In this document: positions 34,683-45,580 of the stretch, piece after piece
Position numbering within the stretch: the first letter of the stretch is position 1
Layout: the number at the start of each line of letters is the position of its first letter
Assembly: GCA_013115145.1 (NCBI GenBank)
Contig: JAAPAO010000014.1
Coordinates: 1 to 64,000, forward strand
DNA: 64,000 nucleotides
Direction of reading: 5' to 3'
From: Perkinsus chesapeaki
Taxonomy: Eukaryota > Perkinsozoa > Perkinsida > Perkinsidae
Translations under genes and position numbers: made by a program
Notes under the pieces: model-generated
Told to the model about the DNA's origin: nothing
Databases searched by the model: none
What the model saw: only the letters and a program-made list of their open reading frames with translations

Positions 34683-36001
34683 TATTCTCGACTGTATAGA
34701 GAACCTTCTGCAGCGAAACCAGTGTACCGAGCTCTGGATAAACTATGGCGATATGTTTTACCACTAACAGAACAGGACACAATAATAGAGGAGGGTTCTT
34801 GAGAATGAAATCTCATCGAATACGGGATTACGAGAGGGAACAGCAATACTCAACCCGAAACCCGGACGCTAGGTTATCTCTGGGTTCAAAGCCTGAACTC
34901 CATCAACACCCGGCGTTCCAGAATAGGTGAGTAGTGTGTTTCCAATGTCAGTCTAATCTTGACCTCGAACTAAAGGAGTGAGGAAACCCCAGGTGCCGAG
35001 CACTGTTCAAGGTTTATTAGCAATAGACTAGACATCGCCGTACTCAAGATCTTTCACAAAAAAAATGCCCGTCGAAGTCCACTCGACAAGGCCGTACGGC
35101 CGTACCATGTCCCGGCCCGGCTCAGCCGATACGGCCGTACCATATGCCCAGAGGTGAACTGATAGTATCGCTGGATTTGCACGCGTGCCCCCAGCTGCAT
35201 GCACAGGTTGTGTCGGATGTCTATTTTGTATGGGGTTGCACAGTAACCTTACCAGTGCGCAAACCCTCTATTCGCGATATTTCACTACCGCTACAGTCTA
35301 ACTCTCCTTCCGCTAACCATAACAATCATCTTTCACGAGCCTGCCGTTCGAGTTAGGAAAGCGCAAGTACCCACGAGAACGCAAGTTTAGCAAACCTCGC
35401 AGTGCGCTAGTTGTGGGAAATAGTATGGCATCCTGCTGCCCCTAAAATGCGGCGGTTATCCGAGTTGACTACTTTTCACATGTCCGGATGTCTTCGGTTC
35501 TATTCCCGATGGCTCTCTCTCAATCAGTCACAGAGGGGCCCGCTAGAGTGCTCGCTACACATGGCTCTCTCATGTTCTTAATACAAAAGGCGTAGATTAC
35601 GGTCATCACTGACGACCACTAGAGATCCCTTCCTACTGAAAGTAGCTCCCGATGTACAACGTTGAATCATCTCGCATGATACAATTATAAGCTTACTTTG
35701 GAGCTAAATGTAAACCATTACGTTGAATAGTAGCAAATGGGACATTCGCCCACACTTGACAAGTAGACCGCCGATAAATGTACGACTTTGCCACAGCGAC
35801 ACTTGAGGTACACTAATCCTACAGCATATTCTGCGGTGATGTCTCATCACTCAAGCAGACTAGAACAGGTGTTATTGTCTATACCAATCTAGTGACATAT
35901 ATACTAACTCCATAACTTCCTGAGTAGAAGGTAGGCTCACTTCGAAAACTCAACAGCAGGGCACTGAGCTTGAACAACATCAACATCATGGACAAGGATA
36001 T
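34683..36001. other. Intergenic between paralogues 2 and 3; GC-rich palindromic repeat
   Basis: No gene supported. At about 35091-35150 the string ACGGCCGTACCAT occurs twice, the first time inside the perfect palindrome GTACGGCCGTAC, separated by a GC-rich CCCGGCCCGGC stretch. Confidence 0.45.
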
Positions 36002-37200
36002 CTATACAGGCGTTCCCGGTATGTCAACAATGATCGTGCTCTCTATTCTATATAACGCACCAAGACTATCGCGTGAACCGTGTAGAAGGTCTGTTCCTGT
36101 GAGGAGACTCAAAATCAGCTTCACAGGGTGAGCATTTCTATGGACGTCTTTGTATACATTGACGCGTGATCGGGCATGATCGGCATAATGCTCGATTTGA
36201 GCTTCGCATGCGTCCTCAAGAGCAGCTCTCTGAAAAAGGTCTCTATGAGGTATGGTGACGACTCTCGCATTATACTCCATAAAGCGAAGGCGAGCCATGT
36301 CGAAGCTCGGTTGGGGGTCCTTATCCCTGGGATAACGAAGTATATTGAGCGGCACGGAAGAACCGTTCCTACCTCTTACGAGAGTCCTGGTAACCTACGC
36401 CCAGCGTAGCAATATTAAACCTGCGGGAAGTCTGGTTCAGGAGCATCGTTATGCTCATTTCACTTTTGTCCTACAGCAAGACTTATCACCACCACTAGCA
36501 CCACAGAAAGGGCTCACTCTGAAGAACGGTACTTCATGCAATGAGCCCGTTTCGGTCACTGTAGCCGTACAGGTCACCTGCCCTCTGGGATTCACCTTCA
36601 ACTCTTTACTCAGACCGCGCCCGAGAGTCCTTGTTAAATGCTCTCCTAGCGCAGGCACAACAGAGCACTTCGGAGGCGGGATGTCAAAGTTCAGTGCTAG
36701 GGTGTTGTGCCTCAATCTCTCCATTATAACATCATGGGCTGCGACTTCAAACCTATCCCTACTGGAGGGATTGAAGATGAATAATTCTGCAATTCGTACC
36801 CATGCTTTCTACTGTGAGAGTAATACGCAACGTCGGTGAGTTTCAATAACTCCTTACCTTGCGTTGAACGGTTCATAACATCGAAGCCTAAGAGCGCCTA
36901 ATCGAGCAAAGCATACAACCATGCCATGGACAGAGGATGCTGAAACACCTTGTCCTTTCTATGAGTGTAGTCTGACATAATATTAATTGAGTAACTTCGT
37001 CGATTCTCATTGGAAGAGGCTCCTCTAATCCACTGAATTACAGCATTCCCATGCGAGCTCGAATATCAATGACTTACATCAGCACATCTTATAAGGGACT
37101 TGTAGACTTCACCAATAAATATAGACTTTATCCCATCAACTATGCTTCGTTGTAATAATAATAATCCAATGGTAAAGAATCGTGCAATAGGACAAACCAT
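36002..37200 (-). CDS. Secreted paralogue 3 of the tandem family (unknown function)
   Basis: Same architecture as the neighbour at 33458-34682: signal peptide from 37200 (MVCPIARFFTIGLLLLQRSI), THRKDK exon, ALLGFDVMNRSTQGKELLKL exon, a diverged central exon (MERLRHNTLALNFDIPPPK), SEMSITMLLNQTSRRFNIAT, and a last exon ending DIPGTPV (stop 36002). The central exon has a possible in-frame break near 36780, where the sequence equivalent to YELQIGLQN is altered (YELQNYSSS), so the copy may be spliced differently or be partly decayed. The 5' segment and the last exon resemble paralogue 2 far more than the middle does. Confidence 0.65.
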
Positions 37201-38330
37201 TAAAGGTAGATTGAGAAATGAAATCCATTAAAAATCCCTGCCGTTTAAAAATTGGGTTGTCGGTGTATTGTATACCACTCCTAGAGACAATAAATACTTT
37301 TGTAGAGTCCCTGTGACAATGCCTTTTCTTAACTTTATTTTTCCACCAATTATTTTTATCGGTGACCCCAGCGCAATGGCATGCGTGCCGTCTCCAATAC
37401 GCAAGGCATCACACCGTTGCTCATTGGATCTCCGATTATCTCTACTACTCTGCCTGTTTAATATGGCATCTGTCAACTACTGAGACTTGAGTCCTTCCAG
37501 TATTAGAAGATCTCTTACGCATCCCTAGTGGCAGCGGCGCTCCAGAGTTACATAGCGTAAGGCTCGGCCTAGAAGTGTCTCTCGAATAGTCGCCGAATAT
37601 GTGGTTTTCAACGTCCCCGGGTTTCCCCGTGGTAGCGACCAAGCCAAGTTCCCTCAAGAACTATCCAAAAGTTCCATGACTTCCAGTCTCAGGCAACTTG
37701 GGGAAAATGTAAGAAGTTACGAGAACGCAAGTTTCGAACTGGCTCGTACGCATGTACACATTGCATTTTTAAAGGGGGTAATTGACGAGCGTCGAATCTA
37801 CTTCCTCTGCGAGGGGAGCATATGCAATGTGGCTTACTAAAGATGTGCCTGATGCTAAACTGAACATTCTTGTTTTGCACTTAGTAAAATCAATATATAA
37901 GACGTGAAATGTCGCCCAATGTAGAGACCATCTTCGAAAGTACTCGGGTCAGGAGTCCTGATTCAGGACAATGGTTTTGTACCGCAAAGGTACCTGAAAG
38001 TAAGAACACTCCCGCTCATGCTGCAGAGGACTCCACCATGCGTCCTTTGTAACGACATTACTGCGGTGTCTCATGGCGTGAACAACTGCGATGTCGCGCG
38101 GCCGAATAGCTCGGCGGACACAGCCTCAAATGGTGCCCCAAATCTTCAATGATTGGTGAGATCTTTTCTGTGCTTACTTTTATGAGACCCTATTTAAGCC
38201 CAACCTTGCAAGTAACGTCATATCTCCGCATAACTTCGACTCCGTAACACATCGATATAGCGCCATTTTCCTGGAACCAGAACACCGAATAACCTTCCAA
38301 AGGATTTTATTATACTCAGTTTGTATATTA
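37201..38330. other. Intergenic; weak retroelement-like frame
   Basis: The minus-strand frame at 37228-37476 contains IGDGTHAIALGSPIKIIGG, weakly reminiscent of the pre-integrase region of copia-type polyproteins. Nothing else of such an element is visible. No other gene is supported. Confidence 0.3.
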
Positions 38331-39222
38331 ATGGTCCTCACTGCGGTCCAAAAGGAAACGTTTATCAAGTTCAAAGAATCATATCCAACCCGAGGGCTTC
38401 CGCTGGCTAAACGATTATATCCGAAAGAGTTTGCTGAGGTGAACAGCCACGAATGGAGCAGATTAGTCCACGAACTAGGATACGGTCGATACGGGGAAAA
38501 GCGAACAAGAACCTCCACATCGGTAAGATAAAATAAGTATCTCTTAGTAGCATGTTTGTTAGGGGGACACTAGTGGGAACAGAAGGAAGACAGAAGATGG
38601 CGGTGGTGACAGTAGCACTCCGACCCGAACGCCTATGGCGGGATCGAGCTCGGCAACAAGTAGGTTAAGGGGCGTTTTGATTAATTTTCATTAGCTTCAT
38701 TTTCATTGATCATTTTCGGTTAATTGTCGGTTCAGGCGATTCGATGTCGCTACCGGATGGTGTTAATGCTGATTACTGTGCTGTAAGGAACAGTAAATCC
38801 GTTGATGATGGTGACCGGCCGGCGGCTGAGTTCAAACGTGAGTCTGACGGGCGGACTCGGCTCTCATGCGCTTACAGCTACACCATACATGAATTTTTTA
38901 AAGCTGCGATATAAAGAACTGAAGGACCAGGGAGTATTGAAGCTGATAACACCAAAAGAGGTCACTGCTACGGTCTTCTGCGAGTGGGAAGCAATGACCG
39001 AGTGAGTTACACTTCCAAGCTGCATTATCATCATCTCTGTCATCATTTAGAGACCAGCGGAGAGCATACGACAAGACCGACTGCTGCAATAAGCTGCCGA
39101 ATTCGAATACTGTCGACGAGACAGAGGTCATCGTTGAGGAGGAGCCCGCTGCTGCAGATGGATTGATAGCAGCAGCTAAAGAACGTATTGTATCAGCTGA
39201 GCTATGCTCCGATGAAGATTAG
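38331..39222 (+). CDS. HMG-box protein with acidic tail, five exons
   Basis: Exons 38331-38522, 38563-38659, 38736-38837, 38878-39001 and 39051-39222 join in phase (687 nt, 228 residues) through GT-AG introns of 40, 76, 40 and 49 nt. Exon 1 carries FIKFKESYPTRGLPLAKRLY and EVNSHEWSRLVHE, which could be a degenerate first HMG box. Exon 2 is low-complexity (Ser/Thr/Gly). The end of exon 3 with exons 4-5 gives a recognisable HMG box: PTPYMNFLKLRYKELKDQG, then TPKEVTATVFCEWEAMTE and DQRRAYDKTD. The tail is acidic (ETEVIVEEEP, ending CSDED). HMG-box proteins bind and bend DNA in the nucleus. The box is divergent, but the Trp and basic/aromatic spacing fit. The start ATG is the first in the exon. 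Confidence 0.78.
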
Positions 39223-39561
39223 TCTCTATACTACCTCCTGTGTTGGTCCTTTTGGGTACCGGTCGTCTGTTAGTGTTGGAAGAATATGCAAACAGGGCGA
39301 ATTTCGATTGAGTTGCGTCTTGGTCGGCAGCAGCAACAGCAGCATGTGCATTATAGCAGCAGGAGGTCGGGGCTCCACAGGACGTTATTCATATAAGTTG
39401 TTTGATACAACTTGCTCAGAAATCCATAGCAGGTATTGTAAAGTGTTCAATGTGGGCCGACTATTCGTCCCGTTACAAATCCTGTCGTGCAATTATTATC
39501 GTACGGGAGGATCCTTTGATCCATTCACCACCTGTCTGAGAGGTCTTACTATTTCTTTCCC
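39223..39561. other. Intergenic spacer between two plus-strand genes
   Basis: Short stretch with a CAGCAG-rich segment near 39330. No gene supported. Confidence 0.4.
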
Positions 39562-42353
39562 ATGCCAACTGCAGCAGCAGCAAGCCTTTCATTAGACCAC
39601 CTAGCTAGGCTTGACATTGCTGAGCTGATCTCACCTTCCGTTACCATCAAGGATACTAAGGCGCCCTTTCCTAGACTAAGAGAGAAGGCCACAGTGAGGC
39701 TGTTGGCTGCTGCTGGTAAGAACGTTCATAAATTCGTTCTCTCATGCGGTTTCCTCAGGCCGAAGTCTGTCCCATAGAGTACTGGAGCAGCGGATTCCTT
39801 CGGGGGAAGGTCCTCAACAGTCGATAGCCAAGCTAAAGTTTATTCATCGAACTCTTGGTTACTTGAGTGTAGGCAACAGCAGCAGCCGCATTATCTTGCT
39901 TTTTCTCCTCCATAGTCCAGCGCATTTCGTCGATTTGGTAGCAAATTTCAAGTTCTCAACCTCTTGATCAAGTTACTCCATATCCAGTATCTCCAATAGC
40001 GTCACTTGTTTATGCTCTAAATTCATCTCCTCAATATCTCCAACACTAGTCCTCATAAGCGAGTCTTACCTATTCCCTACTTTTCGGCGATGAATCCTCA
40101 TGATCGATCCTGCCAATTATTCCCCATGCCTTCTCGGCTGTCTTATCACTCTGTCACTTTCCTTTCCCAGATCAGTCGTTACGTCTCATCTTCCATGAGG
40201 ATCGGTACAGCGCTGACAGGGGCCAGTCGGAAAGGCAAAGCCGTGGGTCCTTGAACACTAGCATCATAGCCATCTTACCTGTCATGCCCTACTCAGCTAG
40301 GTGATGTTCTTTGCATTCGTTGGCTGGGCTGCCCCCTGCGTCGTGCACAGTCTTAAAGACTACACCTGGCTCCTTAACATCTTCCAACGTAAAAGAGGGT
40401 AGTCATGTCGAGGTTGGAGATCTCGTAGGTATAAATGAAATGAATACACCACAGAACAGAACACTTATTGATGAAATCGTCGGTGAATTCGAGCTCGACC
40501 TCAACCTTGAAGATGCTGAACTTTCCGATGCACTATATGATAGTCTAAGGCTTGAGGGAGAGGAAGGCCGCCAAGTGGAGGTCAGCTGCTGCATTCACCT
40601 CTCACGGATGAGCGCTGGGTCAGGCTGAAGGCTTGGCTATTTTATCGGAAGGACTGTCTCAGCTTGTCCAGAAGTTAGTGCCCCAGGAGGGTAACCTCAT
40701 TGCTGCACCCTATAACACTGAGTCAGTCAGAAGGTTAGATAACACAACCATACAGTACCTTCCATTAGGTCTACTGTGCCTGAGGAATGGCTCAGACTGT
40801 ATGCTGAGAAGTACCTTGACCTCGGTCCCTTAGTGAAAGCTGGTCGGTATCCCTGCAGACCTTTGGAAGCCTTTCTGAGGTCTGTTGCTGTTGTGGTACC
40901 CTCACGGGCAGGTAAATGGAGCAGCAGTTATTGACGGGGGATTGAGGGGCGGATATTCTCGGACCTTTTAGACCTCCTTATTGCGCGAATCCGTCGGGTG
41001 CATCTGCTCAATTCACTTGCTAGTCCGCCCATGATTCAAGGGGAAGTCGATGGGCATATTTCCACCTTTGATGGTAGGCTTCACGTCGTGGCTTGGACGA
41101 CTGGCGAATCATTAAAGCACTATATGCTACCCCATTCAAGGGATTTCTACTTGGTGTCAGGAAATGAGCTGGAAGATAACCCGACGGCAGTACGATCGTC
41201 ACCGCGTGGAAGCGTGCTTGTTGAGGGACAGTCTGGGCAAACCCTCACTCGCCCGACTTCGGTATCGTCCTTATTGTCATCCGCGTCTGATCCGACATTG
41301 TTGCCGCAAACCTCGAGAGCCTCGGTAGATGAAGCTCGAGAGGGAAGTTCACTTAATTATTCCATCACGGAGCATGGGTCCCCCAGGCTGAAATGGGGCG
41401 GCCTTATGGCGGCTATGAACTGGGTTAGAGGCAGCGGTAAAGCAGCCGGCATACCAAACCCTCGGGAAGCGAATGGGAGTAGCTATGCGGACAAAGTACC
41501 CTCTCTGACGGGGCGCTTTTCCGCCAAGGTTATCGTACCACCCATGGTGCCTTATCCGGTGGGTACTGACATGGCTGAGCCTGTGAGTGATGATAGTCTA
41601 CAAGGTCTACAACACCAAACTGTACCAAGGTTGGAGGAGGGTCGAGGTAACGATGCGGCGGAGGACACCAAGTGTGATCCCAGATGGTCGGGAAGAGGGC
41701 AACTGGTGGAGGAGAGTGAGACCATTACGGACCATGACGTCCAGGAGGACCCCGGGGCGACTGAGAGCGGTGACGGGGCCATTTCGAAGCAGCAGAATGC
41801 ACGAGCTCATAGGAGGCCGGTGAATGCGGTGAACATGCGTTGTGGGTTCGAGTCGGTGGAGGAGCTTGAGCAAGCACTCAATGCCAAGAGGAGTTCTCTG
41901 GGCTTGGATGAAGAAGGCGCCGGCAATCGCATTGAGGAGAAAGTGGCTCGGTCTAGGGCTATATCTCAAGCTGGGCATACAGCCTTCGCGTCGGAGTTGC
42001 AGGCCAAGGCGGCTGAGATGCACCGAAGGATAGAGTCCTGGGGATCCTCATCACCGCCAGCTCCTCCTCCCGCAGTTGATGCCCACAATATCGAAGAGAT
42101 CGTCACAAGGTCGCTCGTCTGGGATGGTATGGATCCCATGGAGGCTCGGATTGTGGCGAAGAAGGTTGGTAAACGCAGAGTAGCAGAAGTCCTAGAGCGA
42201 CTTGCGAGTCACTCCGAGAAGGAGCCAGTGGATACCGAAGAGGTTGCGAGGCTACGAGCGATAGAGTCGGGCCGAGGAAGAAAGCAGCCGTGGGGATTGC
42301 TGAAGTTTGCGAGCCATGGCAAGTCCGAATCTAGGCGGGACGGTTTCAAATAG
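39562..42353 (+). CDS. Multi-exon protein of unknown family with long C-terminal exon
   Basis: Exon 1 from 39562 (MPTAAAASLSLDHLARLDIA) joins in phase at GTAAGA to an exon reading RSLSHRVLEQRIP and AKLKFIHRTLGYL. Further exons include ISRYVSSSMRIGTAL (near 40170), VGDLVGINEMN with IVGEFELDLNLEDAELSD (40420-40590), AEGLAILSEGLSQLVQKL (from about 40625) and STVPEEWLRLYAEKYLDLGP (from 40769). The intron at 40734-40768 is only 35 nt. The last exon runs from about 40969 (DLLIARIRRVHLLNSLASPP) to the stop at 42353 and is largely low-complexity, with charged helical segments (EEVARLRAIESGRG). The phases fit, so the gene is real, but I do not recognise a domain. Exons between 39870 and 40420 are uncertain. 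Confidence 0.6.
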
Positions 42354-43376
42354 TGATATGATGGCCAGATATTAGTAACTAATGCCAGATAATTAGCAGC
42401 CATGCTTTAGCATAAGGTCTCATCCATGGATCCGACCGCCTTGTGTTATAGTTGAGATGTATGACGAGCTGTCTACTAGACATCTTCCCCGCCCCCACGC
42501 CTAGACACTGTCTAGGGGAAAGATAGGAGGCCACCGGGCGACACCACTATTCTGGAGAGTAGTAGAATAGCTACTCTGAGTAGCCTACGGACTCTCTGAC
42601 CAGCGCCATTCCTGTTGTTAATGGCGCTGAATTGCTCATTCGATAACCATGACTTATCGGCAGCAGCTGTATTTTGTTGGCCGTAATACGCTCTCGAACC
42701 TCCCCAGAGCGCTGAACCTACGCTCAGGCTACCAGAGTCTGGTAGGAGGACAAGAAGCTTGGTGGGGAAAATAGCACGACTGTAGACAAGAAATACAAGA
42801 ATCGGACGCTGCCGTATACAAAGGGCAGCCCGCCGGGCTCCCGGTAACACAATCCGTGATGCGTTCGAAAAAATCGAAGCTACAATCGGCTCCGCGTCGT
42901 CGCTAAGGCCATAGGGCATTGTTGCCTGGTCAGCAATGCTGCCTTGTAAGCAACCGAAGGGAGCCAAATGTACGCGAGCGCGTGTCTAAGGACCCATGCT
43001 CAAACCGCCCTCATGCACCTGTCCCTTTCCTGCCAACCCAGGGGTCCACGTGCCTCCTTTGTCCGCTCGCAAGCTGATTGCCCATCATTGGCTAGAGCCC
43101 TTCAGTTCTCACTGCCCCAGTGGTGAGATGCTCGATGCCTACGCGTCTGCACGCCGGCGCCGGCGCCAGTGCTTGTGTTGGGAGGAGTCCTTTGCGGGCG
43201 ATGCGGACTGTCGGAGCGACGGGTGCCTCGTTATCATCAGGGTAGCCCGCACTAAATCGGTAGGCGGTTCCAGCCGTCATGTCACGTGATATTGCCATTC
43301 CTAGCATCTCCAACGTTTCTTGTTCGATAGTAATTTCTCAGAATTCCGCACTGACTTTTGCTTTAGTAGTGGCCCA
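42354..43376. other. Intergenic, no supported gene
   Basis: A minus-strand frame of 151 codons at 42512-42967 has no family resemblance and is probably chance. Near 43149-43172 a GCCGGC repeat forms the palindrome GCCGGCGCCGGC. Confidence 0.4.
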
Positions 43377-45005
43377 ATGCGCCTCTTCTTGCTATGGCTT
43401 TTGCGTCCGGCCCCGATTGCGTCGTTGCCGAGCTCATCAATCCCTAACTGTGGCACCGCGTGTACCATCAGCGTCAGTCCATATACTCTAGCCAGAAGCG
43501 GCGATCCGCTGCACCTTGAATGGTCTGTCCCTTCCAACAATATATCTGCTGGTTGGATAGGCTTTTTCGCTCCACCATTCCACTCGGAATCGCACGACGA
43601 CTACATCATGCGTTTCCTCCCCGAATCGATTGGTGCCTCAGAGCACACAGTCTCTCTGACCAACGTGAGGTCTCAGTACTACGACATCCGTTATATCTCG
43701 AATGAGACCGGGAAGTGCCTTTGCCGGGCCGATTCGAAGATTGAATTTGCCATGGGCAGTTACGAGCCAGCTCAAGGACACGTTAGTATCGACATAACAA
43801 CTGGAGCTCTTAGAGTCCACTGGGTCAGCGATGACCCTAGCCCCGGGTATGTCGAGTACAAGTCACCGGGTAGTGCTGAATGGCTCATAAGGCACGCATC
43901 TGTTAGCACTTATGGTCATGAAGACATGTGCGGGGTTGATGCTGCGAAGTACTACGATCCAGGTCTCTTCTATGTGGCAACTTTACCAGATAGCTTCCCA
44001 GAGGGGACTGAAATAACCGTTCGCTTCGGCAGTGCGAAAAGACGGTCTCGGGCCTACACTGTGAGAGTTCCCTTAAAAGAAGGGTCGAGTAAAACCCATA
44101 GTGTTGCGCTGTTCGGCGATATGGGTGTTCAGGGCTACTACCGCGGGCCCGATAAGGTGGATGTGCCGAGTGGACGCTGGGACACGTATTGGGTAGTGGA
44201 CCATCTGCGATCGAATTCGAGGCTCAGCATGGCGTTACACATCGGTGACGTATCCTATGCCATGGGGCGGTCACGAGTCTGGGATATGTTCGGTACAGCT
44301 GTGGAAGAAGTATCTATGAAGATGCCGTACATGGTAAGCATCGGTAATCATGAGTTTGACTATTCCAGTGGAGGATGGCATCCATCTTGGGGCAACTTTG
44401 GTTCTGATTCTGGTGGTGAATGTGGTATACCAACTAAACACAGATATAAATTCCCTAATTGGTGGTATTCATTCTCATTTGGTATAGTACGATATTTTAT
44501 GTTGTCATCAGAGCATGATTGGACAGAAGGAAGTGAACAATGGAAATGGTTGAATGAAGAATTATCAAAAGTTAATAGGTTGATTACACCATGGGTTATA
44601 GTCACCTCCCATCGTCCTATGCTGGTGTCTGCCTTCGATCCTGATGAGCGAGCTGTCGAGGATCATATGTACCCTGCACTGGGGCCTCTGCTTCTCAAGC
44701 ATAAAGTTAACCTTTTTGTTGGAGGCCACTGGCACTACTACGAGAGGACTCACCCAGTTAATGGGACAGTCCACGTGATCGCAGGTAGCGCTGGAGCATT
44801 CGACGTAGGTGATATATTTGAGGATCTCGAGAGGGTCGCCATTAGATGGCCTGACGTTCGTGGCTATCTTGAGCTCAGTATCAGCCCAACCCAGCTTGAG
44901 GGTGTCTTTTGGGGCATAAACGATACAATGGCAGATAGAAAAATGAAAGAGTTCGATCATTTTATCGTTCTTCCTTGGCATGAGGACCAACTAACAATTA
45001 TGTGA
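43377..45005 (+). CDS. Purple acid phosphatase 1 (secreted metallophosphatase)
   Basis: The start is placed at the ATG at 43377, because it opens a signal peptide (MRLFLLWLLRPAPIASLPSS); the frame is open a further 57 bases upstream. An N-terminal fibronectin-III-like domain (ISVSPYTLARSGDPLHLEW to RAYTVRVP) precedes the metallophosphatase domain, which has all five PAP signatures in order: FGDMG, GDVSYA, GNHEFD, VTSHRP and GHWHYYER. These supply the Asp, Asp/Tyr, Asn and two His ligands of a binuclear metal centre that hydrolyses phosphate esters at acid pH. It is likely secreted or vacuolar, scavenging phosphate. It is the first gene of the PAP/SHIPPO/pepsin cassette. Bases 44343-44617 are nearly identical to paralogue 2, whereas the flanks are diverged. 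Confidence 0.92.
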   Translation: MRLFLLWLLRPAPIASLPSSSIPNCGTACTISVSPYTLARSGDPLHLEWSVPSNNISAGWIGFFAPPFHSESHDDYIMRFLPESIGASEHTVSLTNVRSQYYDIRYISNETGKCLCRADSKIEFAMGSYEPAQGHVSIDITTGALRVHWVSDDPSPGYVEYKSPGSAEWLIRHASVSTYGHEDMCGVDAAKYYDPGLFYVATLPDSFPEGTEITVRFGSAKRRSRAYTVRVPLKEGSSKTHSVALFGDMGVQGYYRGPDKVDVPSGRWDTYWVVDHLRSNSRLSMALHIGDVSYAMGRSRVWDMFGTAVEEVSMKMPYMVSIGNHEFDYSSGGWHPSWGNFGSDSGGECGIPTKHRYKFPNWWYSFSFGIVRYFMLSSEHDWTEGSEQWKWLNEELSKVNRLITPWVIVTSHRPMLVSAFDPDERAVEDHMYPALGPLLLKHKVNLFVGGHWHYYERTHPVNGTVHVIAGSAGAFDVGDIFEDLERVAIRWPDVRGYLELSISPTQLEGVFWGINDTMADRKMKEFDHFIVLPWHEDQLTIM

Positions 45006-45580
45006 TATGGCCCACATCATGTGGGTTGTGTCGGATTGTGTCATGTCCTCGATTCCCTATAGATATCCTGTCCGTGTTATAATAAAGTCTTCGTATCTTT
45101 GTCATGGCTCGTTATGATGTACTATTGGTACCTCGTTTGTCTTTTGTTATTGGCACGAAAGCTATGCGTCCATTTTACGCCCCTATTGTGTTTCTAACCT
45201 GTCAATGGTAACTGTGAAGTATAAACTTCAGTCAATCATGAGCTGCCTACAGCCATAAACTGACCAAAAGGAACTTATGGAGAAAACGACTGAAGGGATC
45301 TAGGATAACCCACTGAGTCTTTGTTCGATTATCATATCTTCCCCCTATTTTATTGTTAAATGATAAGAATATGCGGTTATGAGACTAAGATTATGCCCCT
45401 ACGGCTGATTAGCCCCGCACAACGCCGGACAGCTAGAGCAGAACGCATGCGCACGAATAAACGATGATACTCGAAGATATCCATAGGAAAAGCCAACTTA
45501 ATGTGTTGAGAAAGTTAGCATACGGCAGATTGTACAGGACGATAAGATTCAGTTGAAACTTTTTCCGGCGAGAGTCATTA
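45006..45580. other. Intergenic spacer between PAP1 and SHIPPO gene
   Basis: No gene. It contains the presumed PAP1 3' end (AATAAAG near 45080). Confidence 0.4.

Noticed and set aside
42512-42967. Minus-strand frame of 151 codons
   Set aside because: No domain, no splice partners, composition like the surrounding spacer.
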